A DNA stretch of 64,000 nt, from assembly GCA_025201365.1 (NCBI GenBank), contig JAIXMF010000006.1:186001-250000 (forward strand). The letters run 5' to 3'. Under the pieces are notes generated by a model. That model searched no databases. It was not told the origin of the DNA and was given only the letters and a program-made list of their open reading frames with translations. Source of the DNA: Syncephalis plumigaleata (lineage: Eukaryota > Zoopagomycota > Zoopagomycetes > Zoopagales > Piptocephalidaceae). A program made the translations under genes and the position numbers. Of this stretch, positions 28,781 to 39,530 are shown piece after piece (positions within the stretch are counted from its first letter, which is position 1; each line of letters opens with the position of its first letter).

Positions 28781-31700
28781 TCACTCCCTCTTCGAGTGTT
28801 GAGCGTCCCGCCAACATACTAGGTTGGTCTTCGCTAGATAATAATAAAGTGTTAGTTAATGATAATACTGAAACTGGCTCACTGGCCGTGGGGGATAATA
28901 ATAAATGTTGTGGACGAGAGTGTAAAGGAATAATTCGATCAGCGTGTGCGGGGAATGTCCTTTTTGTGTCGAGATCACATAGTCTGTAATTGACAGCTGA
29001 CGTCTGCTCTACGACTCGGAAGGGTCCACGTATACGTTCCTTCATCTTCTTTAATTTAGATCCTTTCAACAGCGTTTCTTCTAACCATACCAAATCACCC
29101 TCATTGAATGCTTCTCTTCTTCTTCCTTTGTTATAACGCGCTGATTGACGGCGTTGGGCGGCTTCGATCATGAGGCGAGCTCGTTCTCGTACATCATTCA
29201 ACCGTAATTGTAAGTCCTTCACGTACTCTTCGTATTCTTCAGTTCGCTTATTGAATCGTGCTTTTGTCGTGGGCATGTTGTTAACAGCGACTTCTAATGG
29301 TTGAGTGGCTTCGCGGCCGTAGAGTAGGTTGAAGGGCGTCTGACCAGCAGACGATTGCGGTGTAGTGCGATAGGCGAACAACAGTAAAGGTAAGTACTTG
29401 TCCCAGTCGGTTTCGAAGTCGTTAGTGAACTTGGCAATCATTGAAGCTAGCGTATGATTGAAACGTTCAACGAGACCGTCAGTTTGTGGACGTCGTGCTG
29501 ATGTAATTCGCTGACGAATGCCTAGGCGGCGCGCGATTCCTGCTGTGAGACCAGACGTGAAGTTGGTACCTCCGTCTGTGAGGAGTACACGGGGCATTCC
29601 ATGTCGAGCGATAATGTTATTCATAAGGAACTTGACGGTAGTCTCGGCTGTAGCGTCCGGTATCGCAGCAGCTTCGATCCATCGAGTTGTGTAATCGCAA
29701 CATACGGCAACATACTTATTACCATACTCTGACTCAGTAAACGGTCCCATTAGGTCGATAGCGATAAAGTCGAACGGCTTCTCGGGTACCGGCAGAGACT
29801 GTAGCAAGCCAGAACGCTGTGTGATGCGTCGTTGCTTCTGGCATCTCACACAAGTTGCTACATAATCTCTAACGTCACTATGTAAGTTCGACCACCAGTA
29901 CTTTTGTCGAATTCGTTTATATGTGCGATATCTACCGAGATGGCCGGATAATTCTTGATCATGATTATGATATAGAACAACGGGTTGGAACTGTTTCGGT
30001 ACTACGTCCAATAGTACTTCTTGATCTTCTTCCATCTTTCGGCGCATCAATCGACCGTCGACGAGGCGATAACTTCGAGCGCGTTTCTTGATCGAACGTC
30101 GTGTAGGTTCATTCATCATGATAAGATGATCGTTACCTTTCAACAAATATCCGTAGATGTCACAAGTGGCGTTCTCACTGCGTTGTGCCTGGAGCCATTC
30201 GTCTGCCGTAGGTAATAATGGTACAGCGGCCGTGGACATGATTTCGACAGCTTTATCTTCTTCGGCTTGAGCGACTAGTTCCGGCCATGGCAATGGATCT
30301 CGCGACAAGGCATCGGCGTTGGAGTTGGCAGTGCCTCGACGGTACTCGATAGTGGGGCAATATTCTTGTAATCGCAGCACCCACCTACCTAGTCTACCGG
30401 TTGGATTTGGACGAGACATTAACCAGCGCAAGGCGGAGTGATCGGTAACAACAGTGAATTCACCACCGTAAATGTATGGTCGAAATTTATCGATGGCCCA
30501 CACGATCGCTAAACATTCACCTTCCGTGGCTGAGTAGTTGCGTTCAGCTTGGTTGAGAGCACGGCTGGCGTATGCGATAGGCTTCCATTGGTCGTTCACG
30601 AGTTGAGAAATGACGGCACCAATCCCAGTAGAAGAGGCATCGGTCTCAATTCGGAAAGGCTTGGAAAGATCGGGGTAAGTGAGAACAACATCATCGGTAA
30701 GGGCTTGACGTAACTGATCGAAGGCAGCTTGCTGGGCATCGGTCCAGGTAAATGGCGTGTTCTTCTTGGTGAGACGATGTAACGGTTCAGCTTTCTCAGA
30801 GAAATTAGGAATGAATCGTCTATAATAGGAAGCAAGACCTAAGAAGCTTTTACATCCACGGACATCTACAGGAAGAGGAAATTGATGAACAGCGGCGATT
30901 TTGTTGGGATCCGGCTTAACACCGTTGGCAGTGACCAAATGACCAAGGTAAGCAATCTCTTGATGACCGAAGTGACACTTGCTCTTCTTTAGTCGTAGGC
31001 CAGCCGTACGTAAGCGTTGAAAGACTTCTCGTAGACGTTCTAGATGTTCCTCGAACGTCCGTCCATAAACGATAATATCGTCCAGGTACACGATGCAGGT
31101 ACGCCATTTCAATCCAGCCAGCACTTCGTTCATAAGACGTTGGAACGTAGCTGGTGCATTGCAAAGTCCAAAAGGCATGACTTTGAATTGATATAGACCA
31201 TCGTGTGTAATAAAAGCAGTCTTTTCTCTATCTTTAACGTTCATTTTGACTTGCCAATAACCTGAAGCTAAATCTAACGTAGTAAACCAACGAGCGCCAG
31301 ACAGCATGTCCAAGGCGTCATCTACTCGCGTAGTAGGATAAGAATCCTTCTTGGTTACTTCGTTAAGCCTACGGTAATCTACACAAAATCGTGCGCCTCC
31401 ATCCTTCTTACCAACAAGAACAACAGGGGAAGACCAAGGGCTGAAAGAGCGTTCAATGATTCCGTTTTTGAGCATATCATTAACAGAATTGGTGATAATC
31501 TCGCGTTGACGATGAGCTACGCGATATGGCGGTGAGTTGATGGGTCTACTGTCGCCAGTATTAATGAAGTGTTGTATACTAGTAGTTGCACCAGGATTAT
31601 TAGGATTATCTGCAAATAGATCCGTAAATTCCCGTAGCAACTTGTCGAGAAGGTACTTGCGTTCCGATTCGACCAGTTCAACATGTGGAGACTGAGATAC

Positions 31701-32285
31701 TGCCGCAGAGATAAGGGCTGTAGGAGTCTCTTCGTTGAGTTGGGGCTGAATAGCATCATAGCATTGTTGTAGCTTCCTGCTAAGCCGACTATTGCGAATG
31801 CGTTTCTCAGCAACGGCAACAAAGTGTATACCGTGCGAGTGGGTTGACATTTTCATAGGTAAGGAATGATTGCCGACTGTCAACGTGCCAGCAGCGCAAT
31901 CTATGGTGGCGCTAGCATCGGTTAACCAATCCATACCTAATAGGAGATCATATGGAGATGCATGAAGTATGATCGCTTCGACTTGACGTTCCACATCAGC
32001 AACTTGCACTTGTACTTGACAGTATCCGCAAGTGTGAGCGTGTCGTCCATCTGCTAGCTTAACAAACGAGTTCCGATTCGGTCCAACCTTTATGCCTAGA
32101 CGTGAGCATAAGGCGCTAGAGATTACCGTTTGTTGGGCTCCTGTGTCCACTAGCATAGTTGTTGCGTGTCCGTTCACAAAACCGGCCTGTAAGAGTGCGT
32201 TAGCGGTAACAGCACCTATCACGGCATCTGGTTGTGATAAGGGATTTGCTAGAAGGGGGGTGCCAATACCCTCAATCATCGGCAC
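28737..32285 (-). CDS. pol: Gypsy Pol polyprotein
   Basis: Long frame of 1182 codons carrying, in order, aspartic protease (LVDTGAQQTVIS, about residue 45), reverse transcriptase (MPFGLCNAPATFQRLM and YLDDIIVYG), RNase H (ETDASSTGIGAVISQ), an HHCC-type zinc finger (HNHDQELSGHLGRY... CVRCQKQ) and an integrase core (FDFIAIDLMGPF, LLTDGGTNF, the Glu in GLVERFNHTL). The order protease-RT-RNase H-integrase places it in Ty3/gypsy (Metaviridae). Relic class: retroelement; it looks whole. Confidence 0.95.
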   Translation of the reverse strand: MPMIEGIGTPLLANPLSQPDAVIGAVTANALLQAGFVNGHATTMLVDTGAQQTVISSALCSRLGIKVGPNRNSFVKLADGRHAHTCGYCQVQVQVADVERQVEAIILHASPYDLLLGMDWLTDASATIDCAAGTLTVGNHSLPMKMSTHSHGIHFVAVAEKRIRNSRLSRKLQQCYDAIQPQLNEETPTALISAAVSQSPHVELVESERKYLLDKLLREFTDLFADNPNNPGATTSIQHFINTGDSRPINSPPYRVAHRQREIITNSVNDMLKNGIIERSFSPWSSPVVLVGKKDGGARFCVDYRRLNEVTKKDSYPTTRVDDALDMLSGARWFTTLDLASGYWQVKMNVKDREKTAFITHDGLYQFKVMPFGLCNAPATFQRLMNEVLAGLKWRTCIVYLDDIIVYGRTFEEHLERLREVFQRLRTAGLRLKKSKCHFGHQEIAYLGHLVTANGVKPDPNKIAAVHQFPLPVDVRGCKSFLGLASYYRRFIPNFSEKAEPLHRLTKKNTPFTWTDAQQAAFDQLRQALTDDVVLTYPDLSKPFRIETDASSTGIGAVISQLVNDQWKPIAYASRALNQAERNYSATEGECLAIVWAIDKFRPYIYGGEFTVVTDHSALRWLMSRPNPTGRLGRWVLRLQEYCPTIEYRRGTANSNADALSRDPLPWPELVAQAEEDKAVEIMSTAAVPLLPTADEWLQAQRSENATCDIYGYLLKGNDHLIMMNEPTRRSIKKRARSYRLVDGRLMRRKMEEDQEVLLDVVPKQFQPVVLYHNHDQELSGHLGRYRTYKRIRQKYWWSNLHSDVRDYVATCVRCQKQRRITQRSGLLQSLPVPEKPFDFIAIDLMGPFTESEYGNKYVAVCCDYTTRWIEAAAIPDATAETTVKFLMNNIIARHGMPRVLLTDGGTNFTSGLTAGIARRLGIRQRITSARRPQTDGLVERFNHTLASMIAKFTNDFETDWDKYLPLLLFAYRTTPQSSAGQTPFNLLYGREATQPLEVAVNNMPTTKARFNKRTEEYEEYVKDLQLRLNDVRERARLMIEAAQRRQSARYNKGRRREAFNEGDLVWLEETLLKGSKLKKMKERIRGPFRVVEQTSAVNYRLCDLDTKRTFPAHADRIIPLHSRPQHLLLSPTASEPVSVLSLTNTLLLSSEDQPSMLAGRSTLEEGVMWRHILTSWLSGPE

Positions 32286-32290
32286 CCGGT

Positions 32291-33727
32291 TTAGTTTTCC
32301 GACGGCTGAGCAGCCTCAGGCAATTTGCCAGTGACTGACTCACGAGCCGCAGATAACTTAGGACACTTATAGGCGGCGTGTCCTGGATCGTCACAGAGAG
32401 CACAAGGATGGCGCGGCGCAGAAGGTGGCTTCTCCTTGCGTCGTGGACGTTGTCGTCGGTCGTCATATTGCTTCTGTGTCGATCGGGTGTTAGAAGGGAT
32501 AGAATCATCTTCTTGTACGGCAGCTACGAACTTTGGTTTAACAGGCGTTGATGACTGGGTAAGTAGTTTGTCGATACTCTTTCCGCGTGATCGTAATTCC
32601 TCGAGTGATGAAATCAGATATAATTTGAGTAGATCACGAGTAGATTCATCGGCGTTGACCTTGAAGTAGTACCAAATCGTTTCGTCGCTGACTTTGGCGC
32701 GTATTCCGTTCATCTCGATGCGATCGGCATAGTCGAGGAGAGATTCCTTCGGACGCTTGCGAGTAGAATGGAACGTAGCTAACACTCCTTCTTTAGGATC
32801 TTCTTGATACCAATGACCTCGTATACTAGTTACAAGTTCATCATAGAGACCAGGTTTAAACGAAGCTAACTGTTTCGTAGCGCGAGCACACCATACCTTT
32901 TCATGCTGTCGTAAACCATATATTAATGCACAGCATTGATCCTTTTCGGACCATGGAGACATATCTGCGACAAGGGTGAATTCGTCTAACCATTCCAAAG
33001 GGTCATCCTTCTCGTTCAGTATGGGTATCTCCATCTTTGGTGCGTAGGAATGACGATACGACGGTGGTAATATAGGGAGTTCAACATCGTCATGATCTGA
33101 TTCATCATCTGGCGTCATCACGCTTTCACGACGAACAGGGCGACGAATCTGGATAGTTGGAGATGGTGTGTGATCGTTCTGCGAAGGTAAGCGATATGGA
33201 ACATGAGCAGTACCAGGTGTTTCGACGATAGGTTGTGAGGGCGGATCAGGGCGAGTTATGCCAAGCGTAATGATCATTTGCTCAGCTAACGCTACAGCCT
33301 GTGTCTGCGTCAACCTGTGTTGTTGGTTGACTACGTAATCCATAAACATAGCAACTGCATTTGGAGACTGGTCATCCTGTGTACTAATAGCTTGTTGTAC
33401 AGCAGCGAACGGATTATTCGGATCAGTAGGAAGTGTGACGTCTTCGGCGGTTGGCGTAGGGACGGTCTCGACGGCCTGTTCCGGAGGGATAGTAGTGGGA
33501 GCGGTCCTAACAGCCTGTGGGTGGAGAACAGTAGTGGCAACGGCTTGAGATACCGCTGCGGTAGGCTGAGGATCGGTCGTCACTGGAGGGTCGCCTTCGA
33601 CTGGGGAAGTCGGCACAGGCGCCTCAGATTCTTCCTCGGCGGGAACAGCCGGAGCGTTGGATGGGCCTGCAGCTTCGTCCTCGCGCTGGGCCGACGCACG
33701 TGTATATATGGGTGTCATTATGTGCAA
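32291..33727 (-). CDS. gag: Gypsy Gag
   Basis: Frame of 478 codons ending just before the pol start. The N-terminus is Pro/Thr/Ala-rich; the middle holds a retrotransposon gag core (DDPLEWLDEFTLVADMSPWS, ...GVLATFHSTRKRPKESLLDY); the C-terminus is basic with a CCHC-type knuckle (CALCDDPGHAAYKC). Close spacing of the gag end and pol start suggests reinitiation or coupled translation as known in the family. Confidence 0.92.
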   Translation of the reverse strand: MHIMTPIYTRASAQREDEAAGPSNAPAVPAEEESEAPVPTSPVEGDPPVTTDPQPTAAVSQAVATTVLHPQAVRTAPTTIPPEQAVETVPTPTAEDVTLPTDPNNPFAAVQQAISTQDDQSPNAVAMFMDYVVNQQHRLTQTQAVALAEQMIITLGITRPDPPSQPIVETPGTAHVPYRLPSQNDHTPSPTIQIRRPVRRESVMTPDDESDHDDVELPILPPSYRHSYAPKMEIPILNEKDDPLEWLDEFTLVADMSPWSEKDQCCALIYGLRQHEKVWCARATKQLASFKPGLYDELVTSIRGHWYQEDPKEGVLATFHSTRKRPKESLLDYADRIEMNGIRAKVSDETIWYYFKVNADESTRDLLKLYLISSLEELRSRGKSIDKLLTQSSTPVKPKFVAAVQEDDSIPSNTRSTQKQYDDRRQRPRRKEKPPSAPRHPCALCDDPGHAAYKCPKLSAARESVTGKLPEAAQPSEN

Positions 33728-33943
33728 TGATCGTAAGATAAGGTGAAATAAATAGGAAATAATAGAACGTAAGGGAAATGGGAGTAATAACGTAGAATGT
33801 AAAAATCGTTAACGTAATATGTGATAGGAAGGGTAGAGAGCGGGATTCGTGTCCTACAAGATTAGTGAAATGTGGTTGGGCACCGAACGCGCTTGCTACT
33901 AGAAGGTAAGTTTTCGCTTCACGCGCCCGGGTTCTCCACCAGT

Positions 33944-34242
33944 TGTCACGGCCCTATCTGGTAGGGGGCACGATAGGGGCCGGACAAGGGATTCCAGAAA
34001 GTGACGTGCAACAACCTCAGTTAGCTGCAGTGGCTCACTGTTGGAATGTATAGACAAATAAAACACTTTAACACGGTTAATACTTGTAAGACACTTGGAG
34101 CACAGTAGTGTAGAGATAAAAGATAGAATTGTTCGTCTTTATTAAAATTTGCTTTTGCGTTTGCTTTTTCTTCTCTCGACGCTGAACGTGCAGCTATCCT
34201 ATTCTGGACCGCTAAGCCACGAGGTCAAGATATGGCGCCACA
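33944..34242 (-). repeat. 5' LTR of the gypsy element
   Basis: 299-bp terminal repeat, same sequence as the 3' copy. It is followed on its outer side by GTCGG, the same five bases that precede the other LTR. Confidence 0.95.
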
Positions 34243-34555
34243 GTCGGGCATGACCAGAAGGAGTGCTCTAACGTGTCGATTGGGTGTTGGCAACGTATAC
34301 AGGGGACATTGGTATTTGTCCATCTAGCTAAATCCATGCCGCTCCATATACCTTTGTTGTTTAGCAACCACATAAAAGACTGATGCTTGGGCATGATTGC
34401 AGGGTTGGATATGCGTTTCCAGAGTTGTTTAGCTTCTGTTGACGGATCAACTGACGACAGATGGCTTTGCTGCTGTTGTTGAATGTGCTTCCTGCGAATG
34501 CTGGCTTGATATGCTCAATTTTATTAATCAGAGATGTTATACTAATTAACATTAT
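34243..34555 (-). mobile_element. LINE fragment, upstream half with zf-RVT domain
   Basis: Continuation of the LINE beyond the gypsy insertion. The minus strand encodes IMPKHQSFMWLLNNKGIWSG and the zinc-ribbon motif CIRCQHPIDTLEHSFWSC, typical of the C-terminal region of plant and fungal LINE reverse transcriptases. The element is 5'-truncated near 34555; no reverse-transcriptase core remains. Confidence 0.75.
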
Positions 34556-35103
34556 AATAACCTGTTATTATTACCATTATTATTATATCAATCACGTCAT
34601 ATTAGATTAGTATGAATCATCACCATCATCATCATCACTCGTAACAAGATTGATTTGTGGCGGGGGGGGGGGTATTGATGACGTATCGCGCTTGCGTCAC
34701 CATATCTCTTCTCCTAGTTCGTCGGTCGGTGGTGTAACTAGGCTTAATGAATCTCTCGTAATAATCCGTCTTGTATCACTTTCCTAACTGCACACTCGTA
34801 CAACTCTCTCTCTCTCTAAGTATAAAGAACACTAGCCAACTCTGACTAGGGGCAATGATAGGACGCACACACACTAAACCTATTTCAAGCGGAACTTATT
34901 TTATTATTATAATTAACGTGCTTTGTAGAAGCTTATATATGTATGAATATCTGGTTAGGTAAGTCACAACATACAATGTGCAATGCAACCGCAAAAGTAT
35001 TGCAAGCGACATTGTGAGTTGTATTTTTTTAATTGATGTCTTATGGAGGCGATGTGTCCGCACCACATATACGTATATTTACACATACTACTTGTCTAGA
35101 CAA
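34556..35103. other. Intergenic region with an 11-G run
   Basis: Between the LINE and a 5'-truncated ubiquitin E2. It holds an 11-base G homopolymer at 34662-34672 and a CT repeat near 34805-34818. I find no exon for the missing E2 N-terminus here. Confidence 0.5.
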
Positions 35104-35540
35104 TGACATTCACCTCGGCTATATTCCATCCAAATGTGTATCCCAATGGTGAAGTATGCATTTCCATTCTACATGCGGTAAGTAGTTGTATGTAGTAAGT
35201 TTATTACATAATCCGCTAATAGAGTATGCATCATGCCTTACCCCGTCGTGATTAGCCTGGAGATGACCCGCACATGTATGAAAGTGCCTCAGAACGATGG
35301 AGTCCAGTACAATCGGTAGAGAAGATCTTACTCTCTGTTATTAGTATGCTAGCAGAGCCTAATGATGAAAGTGGTGCCAACATCGATGCCTGTGTAAGTG
35401 ATGAACTTTATCCATTCGGTATGCCATTTACTAATGTGTTAACGACATTTTATTCTATAAAATAGAAAATATGGCGCAATGATCGTGAGCAATTCAATCA
35501 GCTTGTAAGAGAATGCGTTAAGCAATCATTGGCCATTTAA
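35104..35540 (+). pseudogene. UBC7: UBE2G2/UBC7-like ubiquitin E2, N-terminal half missing
   Basis: Three exons encode the C-terminal half of an ER-associated-degradation ubiquitin-conjugating enzyme: [20 protein letters not shown] with the HPN motif and catalytic Cys, then the G-family acidic loop and [20 protein letters not shown], then IWRNDREQFNQLV and stop. Junctions near 35180/35254 and 35394/35465 are in frame. The first helix and beta-sheet of the fold (about 75 residues) are not found upstream; instead there is non-coding DNA, an 11-G run and the LINE. Either the gene was cut by rearrangement, or an upstream exon is lost in the assembly. The remaining part is well conserved, which argues for a recent event or an error. 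Confidence 0.7.
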
Positions 35541-35699
35541 AGATGAATAAATCGCATATTGCATCAAGTAAATTATAGTATACATACATACATACATTCA
35601 TTTATTCATTAACATGTATCAAATGTTTATATTGTTTATTGAAAAAGGTAAATACTACTAATAATAATAACAACTACAGCAACAACAGCAATAGCCACT

Positions 35700-38600
35700 T
35701 CAACATTCTTGCAACTTTTCCTCTGCCAATTGTTCTTTTCGTGCCTTGACATTCAGTCTCTTTGCTAAGCAGTCACAATGCTCCATTAATTCTTCATGTT
35801 TACCGGCATCCCATTGATCTAGGAAATCGCTAGCTACTTGTATGGTGGCCTGTTTACTACTTTCACCTAGTGCCTCCATAATTGTATGACCATGTACGGT
35901 AATGGCAGCTAAATGCATACCATTTACTAATGATTCATTCTTACTGTAATACAGCATCAGTTAGCACTCTATAAATAATAGTAACAGTAGTAGGAACTTA
36001 CGCAAATTTAAACAAATTACAACCATATTTCTGTACAGTTTTCGTGAATCGACACTTTGGACTAACGTTCACCTTGCCTGGCGCGATTCTATCATCGATC
36101 AATGGACGTATAAGTCGATTGAACGCCTTACGCGTCACATCTAGGTCAAATCCACTATCGAGATAGATGGCACCTAGTGATGACTCGACCAGATCGCCCA
36201 TAACCTTGGGTGATTTTAATCCACGCCAGTATTCACCTTTATCCTTTAGTTTGGCACGTCGTTCCGTTAATCGAGCGGTGAACTCGTCGATATCACGAGC
36301 CAACGGATCAGAGAAATGGTCGAGATAGTGGTGTAGCTTTAGTAGTACGCAGATAGTACTGAGGAATTCATTGGATACTGTCGCATCCTTAATCTCGGAA
36401 ATACCACCGGGATCCAGTTCAGGATATCGATGATAGTACAGATCGACCACTAGATAGTCGAGTACGGCATCGCCTAGATACTCCAATCGTTGATAACACT
36501 TGGTAATGGGTGCTTGGGCTGAGCCATGGGTGAACGCCTCTACCAAATAGGCGGAATGCTTGAACGTGTAGCCTAGAATGGATTCGACCGCCTTGACATT
36601 CACCGTGTATATCGTGTCCTCGGGGAACTCGGGCGGTGGTGGTAGTAACTCCTTAAATGCTGACCATCTGCTCGGTGATCCGATAAGCGGTACTCCCATT
36701 TTAATGGCACATTGTAGTGCGGCATCCTCGTTGTAGCTGGCTACACTAGCGCCTAGACTAGCCTCGATGACATCGGCCAGCATCTTCTCGGATAATGGAT
36801 GGTAATAGGCTACACGCGCTTCATTCAACTCCAATACACTGCCATCATTGCTTATAATGGTAAATTCTTCTATTTCATCGGTGTCTGCCACTGATATATC
36901 GATCATCTCTTCCTCTTCTACTTCTTCTTCTACCTCCACCTCCTCTCCTTCTATTTCCTTATTATTACTGAGTACATTAGTTTGAGTCTTCACAGCAAAG
37001 CCATGCGGTATCCATTTACGTGTAAAGCTTTTAGATATCATATAGGCGTAGCTATTACGATCGATGGCATTCTTACACAATTCTCGATTGCAAATGATAT
37101 TACGTCGTCGTACGTGTAGAAATGCTTCGGAATCGGCCGAATGTTCAATGAATAAACTGGTACTTGTCATGATCTTCAAGATGGAATCGCCCAACATCTC
37201 TAGTCGTTCGTAGTTATTCCTTACGTGGACGGTGGGCAGGGTGAGCGCACACGATAGATAAGGCAGCGTGGTGCATAAGTCGAATCGTCTACCATACTCG
37301 ACGGCCAGTAATGCTGTCTCCAATCGATAGAGAAACGATGGCATTAGACTGCCCATACGAAACACGCTAGCCTTTAATGGCGATAATCTACATGCTTCTG
37401 GCACTGCGTAATTACCGATAGTAGATGGATTCTTCTCGGTATCATGCTTTGTCGGTTTCTCCACCGGATCCAAATAATTGAACCGCTTACTCTTGATCCA
37501 TTTCACCTCCAACAACGGTTGATTCGTCTTACTAACGCAATATTTGTACTTCTTCATTAATTCCTGCTTTAATGTTATCATTGATGCTTCATCATCCCTA
37601 TTCTTCGCTAGATTACAGGTTGGCGATAGATCGTGGCGTATATTGACTACCTCATAGTATTGGCTATGCTTGCAAGTATCAATCACAAGCGTATCTTCTT
37701 CATAGACGTAATCACGACTCGTAAGCAGTTCTAACAAGGAGGAGGAATGTCCAGATGTTTGCGGATTTTTAGCGTTGATAATCTGATCCCAGTCGATGTG
37801 TTTTATACTGCATGATTCGACAACAGTGGGATTAGCCGAAGCAAGCAACGGGAAGAGCAAGTAGCCTACTGCTTGATAGTCAAACTCCTTACGTAATATA
37901 CTATGAAATAGCGTACTCATGAATCTGACCCCACTAATAAGCATATCCAACTCTAGGAGTACAGGTCGTGGCCATGGTATCAAACGTATGGTGCCGGTGA
38001 CATTCTTGTCGAGAAACAGCTGGATACCATCCAATCCATCGGGTAAACGCTGACGTGTAGCGATCACCATGGGTCGATACAATTCGTTGGACTGGCTCGT
38101 TTCCAGCACTAGTGTTTGCATGTACCATTCGCCGGCTCCATCCAATGGCTTAGGAAGCCATATTTCCGGTATTTTACGTGGGAATGTCTTGATAGTGCCG
38201 CTGAACGCTTTGTTATCATCGGTGGCCGCCTCCAATTCCGCTAGTTCGTTCTTGTCGTTGTTCAACTTGATGGGCATCAAATGCTCGGTTAACCCGCCCA
38301 ATTTGTGCAATTCCATACACGCTCGAAATGCCACCAGTCGTTTAGCGCGTGCCTTCGATCGTGTCACCTCACCGGGAACATGGCGTATATGTGCGTTGTT
38401 GGGCAGTGTCAGATTGCAAACAAAGTTGGCTTCGGATACCTCGTTGAAATCCCATTGAGGCGTTGGTTTACAATAGATATCGCGTGGCAGTTGTTGGCAA
38501 TAGGCGTAGATGAGCGAAATAGCCGACGTGTCGGTGATACGCGCACCAGTGGACGGTTCAATATACTGGTACTTTTCCAGATCCTTGGTATCAAACGGAT

Positions 38601-39530
38601 CCGCTTCATCATTGGTGTCGTCGCTGTCGCTGTCGCCGCTTTGCTGTTGCTTCGTGGAGCGTTGACTACACCATATTTCCATTTCACCTTCATGTCGTCG
38701 GATCTGACGTAGTAACTTCATTTGTTCGGCATTTCCCCTCTCCTGCATAATGATATATGCCGATTGCGAATGACGAGCTCGTCCTCTCGATTGGATATAC
38801 GCCCTTAACGTGTCGAAAAAGCTGAATCTAAAGCGAGTATGCATTAGTATTGGACGCCATCTCACATACGGCACATCATTTATAGTTACCGAATAACTAC
38901 GTTACACGCCGGTATATCTAGACCTTCCTCGCCCACCGTGGTAGTGATTAGTAGATTGATATCGCCATTTCTAAACGCGTCAACCGCATTCTGTCGCTCC
39001 TTAAACGACATCTTGTAGTCGCCTAGTAACGAGGTACCACTACCGATCATGGCACGACATCGAATAATTTCACGCATCGTCGGTAGTTTATTGATCAGTT
39101 TCACGAGTGAGAAGGCGTATTTCCGTCGATCAACAAATACCATACCACGGAAACCATCCTTTGGCATTTGAGTGATAAATTTCGTGAGTATCTCTAGTAG
39201 TTTCATCACTTTAGGCGATATAAAATTCAAATCTATCGAGGGCAAGTCGAACCTGTGATGACTAATGATGGATATGGCCCTTTTTAAACGAGAACGATCG
39301 TCTTCCGATGTTAGCTTATCAGTGTATTTCTTCAACGCTTCCTCATCGGGGGATCGCTTGCGAAGAGCCTTGTAAAAGCTATGCCATATATAGTCGGCGC
39401 ACCAAGGACCGAGATCTCTCAATGCGGCATCGGCATCCAGGAAATACTGTTCGAAATAGTTACCATAGCAATAATAGCGTAGTCGTTTAAGTAGCAGTAC
39501 AGCTGGAATTGCCGTAATAATACTCGACAT
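35700..39530 (-). CDS. DCL: Dicer-like ribonuclease III lacking the first helicase lobe
   Basis: RNase III of the Dicer class, which cuts double-stranded RNA into small RNAs. Domain order from the start at 39530: a helicase insertion (HEL2i) opening LRDLGPWCADYIWHSF and LDLNF-like block SIDLNFISPKVMKLLEIL, helicase C lobe (MVFVDRRKYAFSLV, ATTTVGEEGLDIP-like TTTVGEEGLDIPACNVVIR, QSRGRAR), Dicer dimerisation domain, platform and PAZ (ending near NQPLLEV), RNase IIIa (ERLEMLGDSILK and ADVIEASLGA), an acidic Glu-rich linker near 36900, RNase IIIb (QRLEYLGDAVLDYL and MGDLVESSLGAIYLDSG), and a C-terminal dsRBD-like exon. Both catalytic sets are complete. The ATP-binding DExH lobe (HEL1) is absent: an in-frame TAA precedes the start Met. 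About 1240 residues, only two introns. Confidence 0.9.

Larger units (their letters stand above)
28482..34242 (-). mobile_element. Ty3/gypsy LTR retrotransposon, looks whole and young
   Basis: Element of 5.76 kb read on the minus strand. Two LTRs of 299 bp (28482-28780 and 33944-34242) start TGTCACGG and end GCGCCACA; I see no difference between them. It is flanked by a 5-bp target duplication GTCGG. A candidate primer site (TGG-starting) lies just inside the right LTR at about 33922-33942 and a purine-rich tract just inside the left LTR. Gag and Pol are separate long frames. It is inserted into a LINE. Intact frames and matching LTRs point to a very recent insertion. Confidence 0.95.

Noticed and set aside
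30021-33730. Plus-strand frames over the gypsy element
   Set aside because: Antisense shadows of gag and pol.
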